From positions 248,001 to 312,000 of the forward strand of contig JACKHN010000003.1 in assembly GCA_020638975.1 (NCBI GenBank): a DNA stretch of 64,000 nucleotides, given 5' to 3'. The translations under genes were made by a program, and so were the position numbers. Of the stretch, positions 27,812 to 36,353 are shown one piece after another. Under the pieces are notes generated by a model. That model did no database searches. It had not been told where the DNA came from and saw only the letters and a program-made list of their open reading frames with translations. Position 1 is the first letter of the stretch. Every line of letters begins with the position of its first letter. The DNA is from Planctomycetaceae bacterium (lineage in GTDB: Bacteria > Planctomycetota > Planctomycetia > Pirellulales > Pirellulaceae).

Positions 27812-29284
27812 ATGATGATTAAGCAGTCTTCCGGAGGCGGCCTACACTTTAAGAGATTCACAGCAGCTTGCGTACTCCTTCTCCTTGTGATGTGCAATGG
27901 TTGTAGACGCGAGGCAAATGAACCAGCCGCTGCGGTCGAGCAATCCGTTGAACTACCACTGCGTGTTCTTGTCGTCGACGACGGACCGCTTGCAGACGCC
28001 GTCAAGCTCGCCTGGGATTCGCGCGTCGGCGGAAGTGCAAAGATCATTCAACTCACGACCGCAGAACTCCTTGATCGCGAACGGTCGCGATTGAACGCGG
28101 ATGTGGTTCTCTACCCGAGTGCTTTGTTGGGTGAACTCGCCGAGCGTGGTTTGATCGAACCGCTCGATTCGGAGGATGTTGCGGACCCGGTCTTTGATCG
28201 CCAAGGCATTTTCGAGTTGATTCGCCTGCGTGAGATTGTATGGGGTAGCAAGGTCTATGCCGTCCCATTTGGCTCGCCTCAGTTTACGCTGCTTTATCGT
28301 GCAGACATTTTCGACAGGCTACAGCTTGAACCGCCGACGACTTGGGAGCAGTATCAGGCGATTGCCGAACAATTATCCGATCGTTCCGTGTTGGGTGAAG
28401 CGGCTTTTCCGGACAGCGAACCGTGGTATGGTGCTGTTGAACCATTAGCACCAAGCTGGGCCGGAGCGACACTACTTTCCCGTGCTGCGTCTTACGCGCG
28501 ACATCGTAATCAGTACTCGACGCTGTTCGACTTCAATTCAATGGAGCCGCTCATCGCTACCCCACCATTTGAACGTGCGTTGGACGAATTAGTCTCCATC
28601 GCCGGGAAGTCCGACAAAAAGTACACTCTCGCGGAAGTGCGCCGCCTGTTTCTCTCTGGACAGAGCGCAATGGCAATTACTTGGCCAAGTCGTGCTGACG
28701 ACGCATCGACGGAGACTATCACCGATCGTGATGATTGGATCGGTATCGCGGAGTTGCCTGGATCGCCCGAAGTCTACAATCATCGAACACAGTCCTGGGA
28801 GCAGCGGACCGCCGACGAGAGCCCGCATGTATCATTAATTGCCGTAGACGGTCGACTTGGTTCCGTCACCAAAGACTGCCGACGCAAGAAGCAGGCACTG
28901 GGTATGCTCTTCATGATCACGGGAGTTGAACTCGGCGTGACGATCAGCCCGGCGAGTTCACATACGACTCTCTTTCGCGAGTCGCAACTCGGCCAAGCAT
29001 CGGCTTGGGTCAACCAAGAGATCGAAGGATCGCCAGCGAGGCAATACGGTGAGGTCGTTCAATCCGCGCAGAACCGAAACGCGTGGATCGACGCCATCAG
29101 AATTCCTGGTCGCACCGAATACATTGCTGCACTCGATCGAGCGGTTGACTCGGTACTGGCGGCGGAGGCCACATCCAGCGAGGCTCTAAAGACGGCAGCC
29201 GCCGAGTGGAACCGCATCACCGATTCAATCGGTCGAGAATCACAGCAACACGCTTACATGCGTAGTCTCGGACTCGACCCCTGA
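27812..29284 (+). CDS. Extracellular solute-binding lipoprotein
   Basis: A 490-residue lipoprotein: a hydrophobic leader (ACVLLLLVMCNGC) ends at a lipobox cysteine near residue 32. The mature part resembles type-1 (sugar-type) ABC solute-binding proteins. It has an early domain with DVVLYPSALLGELAERGLIEPLD, and the hinge-type element YAVPFGSPQFTLLYRADIF followed by PPTTWEQYQAIAEQLSD. The family delivers oligosaccharides or other solutes to membrane permeases. No permease or ATPase gene is adjacent, so this may be an orphan receptor. It is divergent from xylB over 141 bp. Confidence 0.8.
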   Translation: MMIKQSSGGGLHFKRFTAACVLLLLVMCNGCRREANEPAAAVEQSVELPLRVLVVDDGPLADAVKLAWDSRVGGSAKIIQLTTAELLDRERSRLNADVVLYPSALLGELAERGLIEPLDSEDVADPVFDRQGIFELIRLREIVWGSKVYAVPFGSPQFTLLYRADIFDRLQLEPPTTWEQYQAIAEQLSDRSVLGEAAFPDSEPWYGAVEPLAPSWAGATLLSRAASYARHRNQYSTLFDFNSMEPLIATPPFERALDELVSIAGKSDKKYTLAEVRRLFLSGQSAMAITWPSRADDASTETITDRDDWIGIAELPGSPEVYNHRTQSWEQRTADESPHVSLIAVDGRLGSVTKDCRRKKQALGMLFMITGVELGVTISPASSHTTLFRESQLGQASAWVNQEIEGSPARQYGEVVQSAQNRNAWIDAIRIPGRTEYIAALDRAVDSVLAAEATSSEALKTAAAEWNRITDSIGRESQQHAYMRSLGLDP

Positions 29285-29360
29285 CGATTCAGCGCTTCCA
29301 CTCGGAAGGAAGCAGCAGGCGCAGTGCCACTCTGACACGACGACTGAACCGGACAGGCTC

Positions 29361-30773
29361 TTAGGAATGGATGACGACCGTCTTCATTTCAGTCATCTCC
29401 TCGATAGCGTACTTGGGCCCTTCTTTACCCATACCGCTTTCCTTGAGGCCGCCATAGGGCATCAGGTCGGCTCGCCACATCGGCCCCCAATTAATTTGGA
29501 TGTTACCGCTGTCGACTTGACGAGCGAATTTGATCGCCGCATCGATATCTTGCGTAAAGATCCCTGCACTCAGACCGAAGCGTGAGTCGTTGGCTAACGC
29601 GATTGCTTCGTCGATATTCGCAGCCCGCGTGACACCAACCGCTGGTCCGAACAATTCGTCGCGACTGATCCGCATGTCTGGTCGAACATCCGCCAGTACC
29701 GTGGGTGCGACGACCGAGCCGGTACGGCTCCCGCCACAAATCAACCGAGCGCCTTGCGAGATCGCTTCGTCAATGCTTTGACTCACTCGTTCGGCATCAC
29801 TTTCGCGAACCATCGGCCCCATCTTCGTTCCCGCGCCAAGTTGATCCCCGGCAGCAATGGATTCAATGCGCGGACGCAATGCGTCGAGCAAGTCAGCATA
29901 AATTCTGTCGACTGCGATCACTCGCTGGGTTGAAATGCAGACTTGTCCGGCATTGGCGAAGCCGCTGGCTGCCGTGGCCTCGACGACTTTGGCAAGATCG
30001 GCGTCGTGCATCACAATCAACGGGCTGTTCGAGCCGAGTTCCATGGTGACTCGCTTCAAACCAGCGACTTGGCAGATTCGTCGACCGACATCGGCACTGC
30101 CCGTAAAACTGATCTTGCGAATTCGTTCGTCGCGACAAAGTGCATCGCCGACCGTGCCGCCTGAGCCCGTGATGCAGCTGATCGCGAGTGGCGGCAATCC
30201 GGCTTCGAGAAGAATCTCGACCAACTTCAACGCCGACAATGGCGTATCGCTGGCGGGTTTGACGATGATCGAGTTGCCAGCCGCGAGGGCGGGGCCCACT
30301 TTGTGACAGACAAGATTCAGCGGGAAATTGAAGGGCGTGATCGCTGCAACGACACCGCAAGGAACTCGTAGTGTGAAACCTAGTTTTCCAACGGCACCGG
30401 GTGCACCGTCCAGCGGCAGCACTTCGCCGGTCAGACGTTTAGCCTCTTCTGCCGATGTTTCAATCGTGATGGCTGATCGGCTCGCCTCAAAGACACCCTC
30501 GCCCAGGATCTTGCCTTCTTCGAGACTTATCGTGCGTCCGAGGTCGGCTTGACGCTCGACCATCAAATCGGCTGCGCGCCGGAGGATTGTGAAACGGTCG
30601 TAAGCTGGAAGCTTTCGCATGATCTCGGCGCCACGGACGGCGCTTGCGATGGCGGCTTCCACGTCTTCGGCGGTAGCTTTGGGGACAGTATCGACAAGGC
30701 TGCCGTCGAACGGGTTCAGCACTTCGATCTTCTGGTCGCGATCAACCCACTCGCCGTTGATGAACATCTTCAT
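29361..30773 (-). CDS. NAD(P)-dependent aldehyde dehydrogenase
   Basis: A 470-residue ALDH-superfamily enzyme. The ATG at 30773 has AGGAG 8 bases upstream and starts MKMFINGEWV; a longer frame would run into the neighbouring gene. The catalytic Glu is in MELGSNSPLIV (~244) and the catalytic Cys in NAGQVCISTQRV (~276). Oxyanion and cofactor elements ITPFNFPLN and FTGSADVGR are present. The C-terminal LMPYGGLKESGMGKEG resembles lactaldehyde/phosphonoacetaldehyde-type ALDHs more than betaine or succinic-semialdehyde types. The exact substrate is uncertain. The upstream gene on the same strand is a Tat-exported isomerase-like protein, 80 bp away. Confidence 0.88.
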   Translation of the reverse strand: MKMFINGEWVDRDQKIEVLNPFDGSLVDTVPKATAEDVEAAIASAVRGAEIMRKLPAYDRFTILRRAADLMVERQADLGRTISLEEGKILGEGVFEASRSAITIETSAEEAKRLTGEVLPLDGAPGAVGKLGFTLRVPCGVVAAITPFNFPLNLVCHKVGPALAAGNSIIVKPASDTPLSALKLVEILLEAGLPPLAISCITGSGGTVGDALCRDERIRKISFTGSADVGRRICQVAGLKRVTMELGSNSPLIVMHDADLAKVVEATAASGFANAGQVCISTQRVIAVDRIYADLLDALRPRIESIAAGDQLGAGTKMGPMVRESDAERVSQSIDEAISQGARLICGGSRTGSVVAPTVLADVRPDMRISRDELFGPAVGVTRAANIDEAIALANDSRFGLSAGIFTQDIDAAIKFARQVDSGNIQINWGPMWRADLMPYGGLKESGMGKEGPKYAIEEMTEMKTVVIHS

Positions 30774-30797
30774 GAGGGCGCTCCTAAGCAACTGTAG

Positions 30798-30814
30798 GGT
30801 GGGGAGTTCCCACC
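30798..30814. repeat. Short GC hairpin in the intergenic gap
   Basis: GGTGGG and CCCACC form a 6-bp stem with a 5-base loop, followed within 40 bp by a second GGCGGG/GCCC-rich segment. It lies between the isomerase-like gene and the ALDH ribosome-binding site. It looks like another dispersed GTAGGGTGGG-type element, and could also attenuate or process the shared transcript. Confidence 0.45.
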
Positions 30815-30853
30815 GACCGTCAAAACATTGGCGGGCGATGCCCAACCCCGGCG

Positions 30854-31765
30854 TTATGCTTCCTTCAACCAACTCTTCAAGGTAACAAGATCTTCTTTCA
30901 TTGCGGCGAGATTTTCAGCGACGCTTCCCTTGGGCAAATATTCGACGTGCAAAGAGATTGGCCCTGTGAAGTTCACGTTCTTGAGTTGTGTGAAGAAACC
31001 CTTAGCGACTCGCCCCTGGCCCAGTGGTACGTTTTCAGGCTTCTGTCCTTCCCAAACGAAGTCCTTCACATATACCGCGCCGAGGTATGGCGTCGCGACG
31101 TTAAACAGCACAGGCCACGAAAGGCCTGCTTCGACGGTGGCATGACGAATGTCAAAGGCGATACCGAACTCTTCCGTCGAGTAGTCGCGGAACAATTCGT
31201 GCAGGTCCCAAATCGTCGCGCCAACTGCGTACGCGCCGGAATGATTTTGATAGACGCCGGTAATTCCGAGTTCGCGGTTCATTGCTGCGAGATCTTTCAC
31301 GATGGGCTGTAACTCGACAAGCTGTTCGGCAACAGGCCGCTTTAGGTCATAGCGATAGTACTCCATGCGATATCGCTTAATACCTAGCGACGCTGCCGTC
31401 TGCAGCACGCTCTCCGTGTGCGGTTGGTCGACGCTGTTTACGCTGGATGCCATCACGTTGATTTCGAGGTTGTGCTTTTTCAACGCTTCGACCAGCTTGG
31501 GCAACTCGTCTGCGGCTTGTTCTGGCAAGATCTGGCCCTTGTCGCGAATTGTTGCCTCAATGCCGTCGAATCCCGCCTCGGCGATTTGCTCGGCGAGTTC
31601 GTCGTAGCTGAGTGTCTGGACGAATTTGACGAACGCGCAAACTTTGTTGGCTGGCGGCGAATCGGCAGCTGTAGCAGGCCGCGCGAGGGCCAAGGCGGCG
31701 ACTCCAGCAGTACCGGCGAGAAAGGTTCGACGTGATAATTCGTAGGTCAAAGGACGTGTTGGCAT
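30854..31765 (-). CDS. Tat-exported sugar phosphate isomerase/epimerase-like TIM barrel protein
   Basis: A 303-residue protein with a twin-arginine leader (LSRRTFLAGTAGVAALALA) and a likely cleavage after ATAADS. The mature domain is a xylose-isomerase-like TIM barrel of the IolE/endonuclease-IV superfamily. ELAEQIAEAGFDGIEATIRD opens the barrel, and metal-site residues are expected around YQNHSGAYAVG, IAFDIRHATVEAG and SLHVEYLPKGS. Such proteins often act on keto-sugars or inosose-like compounds in planctomycete catabolism; the substrate here is unknown. It is the upstream neighbour of the ALDH gene on the same strand. Confidence 0.85.
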   Translation of the reverse strand: MPTRPLTYELSRRTFLAGTAGVAALALARPATAADSPPANKVCAFVKFVQTLSYDELAEQIAEAGFDGIEATIRDKGQILPEQAADELPKLVEALKKHNLEINVMASSVNSVDQPHTESVLQTAASLGIKRYRMEYYRYDLKRPVAEQLVELQPIVKDLAAMNRELGITGVYQNHSGAYAVGATIWDLHELFRDYSTEEFGIAFDIRHATVEAGLSWPVLFNVATPYLGAVYVKDFVWEGQKPENVPLGQGRVAKGFFTQLKNVNFTGPISLHVEYLPKGSVAENLAAMKEDLVTLKSWLKEA

Positions 31766-31878
31766 GAGAGACTTCCGTTTCGGATTGTCAGCTAGCGGCG
31801 ATTTGATACGATAGCATCCATGCGATTAAAAGTCGCCCCGTCTGTCGCCACTACCCGCTCAGAATGGAAGGAGCCGTC

Positions 31879-32487
31879 ATGCCCTCGGAGCAAGTCGCCG
31901 AACTCTTTGAACGCAAGCAGCAAATTCGCGAACAAGCCCACGCCAACCGCAAGGCTCAAGAGAATAAGGACGAGCTGAGCCGCGAGATCGTGGCCCGATT
32001 TATGGCGTTGCCCGAGTATGCAGCCGCCCAGACGGTTATGTTCTATGTCGATGTGCGAACGGAGGTCCGGACTCGCCAGGATCTGTCGACGGCGTTGGCC
32101 AGCGGCAAGCGAGTCGTGGTGCCTTACTGCGTCGATGGCGAGTTGGAATTGTTCTTGCTCGAAGACATGGACGAATTGGAACTGGGGATGTATCGCATCC
32201 TTGAGCCCAAGCAAGAGTTGCGAACCGTGATTGAGAAGCGAGTCGAAGTCGATGAGTTAGATCTGATCATGGTGCCGGGAGTCGCGTTTGATGCTCGCGG
32301 TGCACGTACCGGTCACGGCAAGGGCTATTACGACAAGTTGCTCGAGCACGCTCGTCCCGACACACCGTTAGTCGCGTTGGCTTTCGAGTGCCAGATGTTC
32401 GACGAGATTCCCGTTGAAGAACACGACGTGTTTATGGACAAAGTTGTTACGGAGGTCGCCGTCTACGACGGACGCGGACGCGCGTAG
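31879..32487 (+). CDS. 5-formyltetrahydrofolate cyclo-ligase
   Basis: A 202-residue MTHFS/YgfA-type enzyme that converts 5-formyl-THF to 5,10-methenyl-THF with ATP. The start at 31879 is favoured by AAGGAG at 31868-31873. Family features are the basic N-terminal helix (ERKQQIREQAHANRKAQ), the sheet VMFYVDVRTEVRTRQDL and the phosphate-binding MVPGVAFDARGARTGHGKGYYDKLL, which matches the family signature G-x-R-x-G-x-G-x-G-Y-Y-D. It is followed after 48 bp by ftr, so folate-linked and methanopterin-linked C1 genes are side by side. Confidence 0.92.
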   Translation: MPSEQVAELFERKQQIREQAHANRKAQENKDELSREIVARFMALPEYAAAQTVMFYVDVRTEVRTRQDLSTALASGKRVVVPYCVDGELELFLLEDMDELELGMYRILEPKQELRTVIEKRVEVDELDLIMVPGVAFDARGARTGHGKGYYDKLLEHARPDTPLVALAFECQMFDEIPVEEHDVFMDKVVTEVAVYDGRGRA

Positions 32488-32535
32488 CGGGAACGACGAA
32501 GTCCGAATCACCAATGAACCAAGGACGACTGACAA

Positions 32536-33462
32536 ATGGCAACTGTCGTAGACACCTACGCTGAAGCGTTTAAGAGTTTGTACGCCGAAGTTTTGGTCAC
32601 GGCGCGTGATCACAAGTGGCTCGAATATGCGGTCAACGCGGCAACCGGCAATGCGTCGAGCACGATTATGTGCGACTGCGAAGCGGGTGTTGATCGGTTT
32701 GTTGGTCCCGGCGGCGACGAAAGCTTTGATACGCCCGACGGTCGACCGGGAGCAATCGTTCAATTTCATGTGCCACGATTTCGCAAAGACCGTGTCCGAG
32801 CGTTAGAAAAGGCCATGCTGACTCGAATTAGCCAGAACGTGCTGACTTGCCCAACGACCGCGTGCTTCAATTTGCTCGATACCGATCCCTACTTCAAGCT
32901 TGGTCGAAAGATCGCTTACTTTGGCGATGGCTATGAGAAGATCGAGTCGCGGCACGGTCGTGAAATGTGGGTGCTTCCGACGATGGGGGGCGAGTTTACG
33001 ATCGATCGACGATTTGGATACACCGACGGAATCATGGGCGGCAACTTGTGGTTCATGGGCGAGACCGAAGATGCGGCCATCGAAGCAGCCGAAGCTGCCG
33101 CTCAAGCGGTCGATGCCACGCCCGGAGTCATTACGACGTTTCCCGGTGGCGTCGCAGCAAGTGCTTCGAAGGCAGGCAGCCGTTATAAATTTCTCTTCGC
33201 GAGCACGTACGAGAAGTTTTGTCCAACCCTGAAGCAAGAGTTGGGCGCAGAATCAGGTGTCCCGGACGGTGTGACTTCGATTATGGAGATCATTATCAAC
33301 GGTCGCGATTTGGAGACCGTGGCGGAAGCGACCTATAACGCAATCGACGCGTGCGTCGACACGCCGGGACTCGTGAAAGTGTCAGCCGGCAATTACGACG
33401 GTCGGCTTGGCAAGAGCTTCATCTATCTGCATCGCAAGGATCAGGTGGCGTCTCACGCCTGA
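32536..33462 (+). CDS. ftr: Formylmethanofuran--tetrahydromethanopterin N-formyltransferase
   Basis: A 308-residue cytosolic protein (Ftr/FhcD). It moves the formyl group between methanofuran and tetrahydromethanopterin; in bacteria it works in the formaldehyde oxidation direction within the Fhc complex. The whole length fits the family: STIMCDCEAGVDRF near residue 40, QNVLTCPTTACFNLL near 97, YTDGIMGGNLWFMGET near 165 and GDTRPGG-like FPGGVAASASKAGSRYKF near 205. It ends normally (YDGRLGKSFIYLHRKDQV). Typical bacterial and archaeal Ftr are about 300 residues. Together with fhcB at 18562-19878 it supports an H4MPT pathway in this genome. Confidence 0.95.
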   Translation: MATVVDTYAEAFKSLYAEVLVTARDHKWLEYAVNAATGNASSTIMCDCEAGVDRFVGPGGDESFDTPDGRPGAIVQFHVPRFRKDRVRALEKAMLTRISQNVLTCPTTACFNLLDTDPYFKLGRKIAYFGDGYEKIESRHGREMWVLPTMGGEFTIDRRFGYTDGIMGGNLWFMGETEDAAIEAAEAAAQAVDATPGVITTFPGGVAASASKAGSRYKFLFASTYEKFCPTLKQELGAESGVPDGVTSIMEIIINGRDLETVAEATYNAIDACVDTPGLVKVSAGNYDGRLGKSFIYLHRKDQVASHA

Positions 33463-33491
33463 GCGTCGACACCACCGGGAGCAACTGCTGG

Positions 33492-34916
33492 TTAAAAGCC
33501 CACAGGCGATCCAACCGGAGGGCCAGTGCTGCCGCCCGCGCTTCCCGATCCCCCACCACTCGGCGCTCCGCCACCACTGGGAAATCCGCCGCCTGGCAAT
33601 CCACCACTTGGTAGACCGCCTCCTGAGATACCTCCGGGCAACCCACCACTAGGAAGACCGCCTCCGGCGCCGGGTAGTCCGCCAGTAAGCAAGCCGCCAG
33701 AGGATCGCGTTCCCTCTTCGTTTTCTTCATCGCCTAGTTCTCCCACGGGAAGCCCTCCACCGCCGGGAACTCCACTGGCAGGAACTCCGCCACCAGCAAC
33801 TCCACCACCTCCACTACCACCGGGAACTCCACCACCGGGAACTCCACCACCGGGAACTCCACCACCGGGAACTCCACCACCGGGAACTCCACCACCAGGA
33901 ACTCCACCACCGGGAACTCCGCCACCGGGAACTCCGCCACCGGGAACTCCACCACCGGGAACTCCACCACCGGGAACTTCACCACCGGGAACTCCGCCAC
34001 CAGGAACTCCGCCACCGGAAACGCCACTGCCAGGGAGTCCGGGAGCACTGGGCCCACCTGCTCCTTGACCGCCGATGCCGGGCACTGCTCCCGGGGAGGT
34101 ACCCGCCGAGATTCCGCCGCTGGCCCCGAGGCCTATCCCGCCAGGTGGCTGCATCCCAGGTGCTTGACCATCGCTCGGACCAAATCCCGGAATGCCGGAA
34201 GGACCGGCCGCCGAAGAACTCGCCGATGTGCTGCCGTAGGTTGAATTGCTGCGGTAGGTTGATGTCGCCGCACGAGTTGGACGAGACTGCGTGTAGGACG
34301 GACGAGCGGTGCTGCTCGATGTTCCGGAACCTTCGTGCTGCCAAGATTGATCGAACAGGCTGATCTTGATGTCTCTTTCATCGAATTGCATCGTCACCTC
34401 TGGCGACTCGATGGAAACGACCTTCATCTCCTCCACGATGTCGCCGATGGCGAGAGTTCGTAGTTCACCACCATGCGAGACCAAGACCTTCGGCTCTCCA
34501 ATGTTCATGAAGCCCAAGAGCCTGACCGAGGGTGGCGTTCGTTCTCGACGGATCTCTTGGACCGGTTCTGGCTCGGGTTGCGGTTGCGGTTCCGGTTCGG
34601 GTTGTACTTCGAGCTGCGGTTCCGGCTTGGGTTCTTCGATGACTGGCGGCGGTGGCTCTTTCGGCGGGGCAAAGGGATTACGAAACGGTTCGATCTCCGC
34701 CCTCGATTGATTGTTTTCGCCCGGTTGTTCGGGCGTCAGCCCCGCGTTGATCTCGGCAGTCGATTCTGGCAGCACTGTCGGACCTGGCGCAATCGCCGCT
34801 GCCGCAAACGACTCGACACCCGATGCATCCGCGACTTCGCTCACTTCCGAGCTGGAGCAACCGACGAGCGCTGTAGTTGCGACCAGAATCCCAATTCGTA
34901 AACGGTTCGTCTTCAT
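33492..34916 (-). CDS. PilP/GspC-like lipoprotein with elastin-like repeats
   Basis: A 474-residue lipoprotein: MKTNRLRIGILVATTALVGC ends at the lipobox Cys. A Pro/Glu-rich linker (PEPQPQPEPEP) spans roughly 85-125. It leads to a compact domain SVRLLGFMNIGEPKVLVSHG...LAIGDIVEEMKVVSIESPEV...ISLFD (~130-200) resembling the PilP/GspC homology region, which links inner-membrane assembly to the secretin. The C-terminal 250 residues are Gly/Pro/Ser-rich and contain about 13 consecutive VPGGG units. Placed with its back to the type II/type IV pilus-like genes, it is probably the periplasmic connector. The stop lies 29 bp from the convergent ftr stop. Confidence 0.75.
   Translation of the reverse strand: MKTNRLRIGILVATTALVGCSSSEVSEVADASGVESFAAAAIAPGPTVLPESTAEINAGLTPEQPGENNQSRAEIEPFRNPFAPPKEPPPPVIEEPKPEPQLEVQPEPEPQPQPEPEPVQEIRRERTPPSVRLLGFMNIGEPKVLVSHGGELRTLAIGDIVEEMKVVSIESPEVTMQFDERDIKISLFDQSWQHEGSGTSSSTARPSYTQSRPTRAATSTYRSNSTYGSTSASSSAAGPSGIPGFGPSDGQAPGMQPPGGIGLGASGGISAGTSPGAVPGIGGQGAGGPSAPGLPGSGVSGGGVPGGGVPGGEVPGGGVPGGGVPGGGVPGGGVPGGGVPGGGVPGGGVPGGGVPGGGVPGGGVPGGSGGGGVAGGGVPASGVPGGGGLPVGELGDEENEEGTRSSGGLLTGGLPGAGGGLPSGGLPGGISGGGLPSGGLPGGGFPSGGGAPSGGGSGSAGGSTGPPVGSPVGF
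33826..34020. repeat. 15-bp tandem repeat encoding VPGGG units
   Basis: About 13 uninterrupted 15-bp units (plus-strand consensus CCACCGGGAACTCCA) occur, with single-base variants such as GCC for ACC, CAGG for CGGG, and one CTT creating VPGGE. On the coding (minus) strand each unit is G-V-P-G-G, giving a register of VPGGG pentapeptides. Flanking Gly-rich sequence is less regular (VPASGVPGGGGLPVGE, LPSGGLPGG). Slippage is expected to vary copy number. Confidence 0.9.
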
Positions 34917-35011
34917 ACGTGCCTCATGTACTTCGAAGCGAAGGGGAGCAACACTTGGTATCGTGCAAACTCCACATCGACAGGGTGTAGATCGAAGGTG
35001 CTTCTCGACCG

Positions 35012-35941
35012 CTATCGTTGATCTAAGATCGTGGACCGTGGTGCTTCGCCAACGTTGGGAAGACTCGGTAGTGCTGCAGCATCTGTCGCTGTGGAATCGG
35101 GGAATTGTGGTAGGCCGGCTTGTGGGCCGCCACTAAAGCCTGGGAGTTCCGGTTGTCCTGGCGCGCCGAAGTTTTGCGGCTGTCCGAGCGAATCGTTGTG
35201 ATCGAGTGGCTCCTGGTGAAAAGATTGACCGCTGGGGTCCTGTCCTGGAGTTGTCCCAGGCATTGCACCGGGCCCTTGCAGTCCTGGCATGCCAGGAAGA
35301 TTGGCATGACCATCCATTCCTGGGCCTCCGAATGGAAACGCGGGAGGATGATTGGCACCACCTAGACCCACGAGGGCTTGTCCGCCGAACGACTTGCCAG
35401 CCACGTCAAACACGGTGCTAGAGTCACGGAAGCCAGCTGACTCGAATAGTTTCAACTTGGTTTGCGTGTTTCCCTGTTGCAACGCGAGTCCAGTCGCTTC
35501 GACGGCGACGACCTGAATGTCGCTCGCTTCATCGGCAATGCGAACCAATTTCAACGTGCCAGCTTCGGAAAGCAGCGACTTTAATGCGAGTGGATTGACG
35601 AACCCGAGCAGTTCCACGGTGTCGGCACCCGCCGTCGTTTTGGACCTAACGACCGGTACGAGGATTTCTCGCCCCTCGAAGCCCATCGGAGACATCCCGG
35701 CGGTATCGACTAGGGGCGGCTGAAAGCCAAGTGGCACTTCGAGCGGCTGCTGGATCGCAGGATCGGGCGGCAAATTCGGAAACTGATCGGACGGTTCTAG
35801 ATCACGACCGGGCAAGCTGGCTGCAACGCCCGCTGTATTGGATGGGTTCGGTGCGTTGATCTTGGCGACATCCGAGTTGGAGCAACCAAGGATCAGCAGA
35901 GTCAGCGTGAGGCAAACGATCGTTTTCGATTTGGAACGCAT
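35012..35941 (-). CDS. Second PilP/GspC-like lipoprotein
   Basis: A 309-residue lipoprotein (MRSKSKTIVCLTLTLLILGC, lipobox LILGC). The middle section (VELLGFVNPLALKSLLSEAGTLKLVRIADEASDIQVVAVEATGLAL, residues ~110-160) follows the same pattern as the PilP-like domain of the neighbouring lipoprotein, so the two are likely paralogues. The C-terminal third is Gly/Pro/Gln-rich without regular pentads (PGMDGHANLPGMPGLQGPG). It is the first gene of the minus-strand pair and diverges from the pilus/secretion operon across 412 bp. Function is inferred from context and weak domain similarity. Confidence 0.65.
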   Translation of the reverse strand: MRSKSKTIVCLTLTLLILGCSNSDVAKINAPNPSNTAGVAASLPGRDLEPSDQFPNLPPDPAIQQPLEVPLGFQPPLVDTAGMSPMGFEGREILVPVVRSKTTAGADTVELLGFVNPLALKSLLSEAGTLKLVRIADEASDIQVVAVEATGLALQQGNTQTKLKLFESAGFRDSSTVFDVAGKSFGGQALVGLGGANHPPAFPFGGPGMDGHANLPGMPGLQGPGAMPGTTPGQDPSGQSFHQEPLDHNDSLGQPQNFGAPGQPELPGFSGGPQAGLPQFPDSTATDAAALPSLPNVGEAPRSTILDQR

Positions 35942-36353
35942 TGTAATTCTCGCTAGTTGATTCGGTGCGAAGGGAGCGACATTCGTGGAACGCTTTGGCG
36001 GCGACAGTTTGGATCAAGTACCCAGTGGCGCGTTTGCAACTCGCTGCCATTCAAAGCCTAGCTCACAAATTCAGTGATCGTCGTACTTTGCTCAGTCGAT
36101 TTGACCGGAGAATTGGTTTCGACTGGGTGAACCGACCGAGGTGCACCTGATTGTTAAGTAACCGTCGAGGCACGAATGCCCTTCGACTGCGTTGAGTTGT
36201 AGGACTGGTAACGGATCCGCGGTTGATTGGCTTTATCTCTCCCGCCTGTTTTGACTCGCGTTTACGACGAGCTACGTTTCACTGTTCCGTATTGGCAACA
36301 CTTGCGCTCGAATCGATACACGACGGGCGGCACAACCTAGGAAGCTCATCACC
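35942..36353. other. Divergent control region of the pilus/secretion locus
   Basis: This 412-bp gap separates the two lipoprotein genes (minus) from the receiver-gspE operon (plus) and should contain both promoters. I see no clear -35/-10 or operator repeat. Reading frames crossing it are short and lack family features. Confidence 0.5.

Noticed and set aside
33826..34020. CRISPR-like direct repeats
   Set aside because: The 15-bp units are contiguous without spacers and encode a protein repeat, so this is not a CRISPR array.
33526..34068. Plus-strand PPGT-rich frame that looks like a collagen- or extensin-like protein
   Set aside because: It is the complement of the VPGGG array; the minus strand has a lipoprotein signal and a recognisable domain, the plus strand has none.
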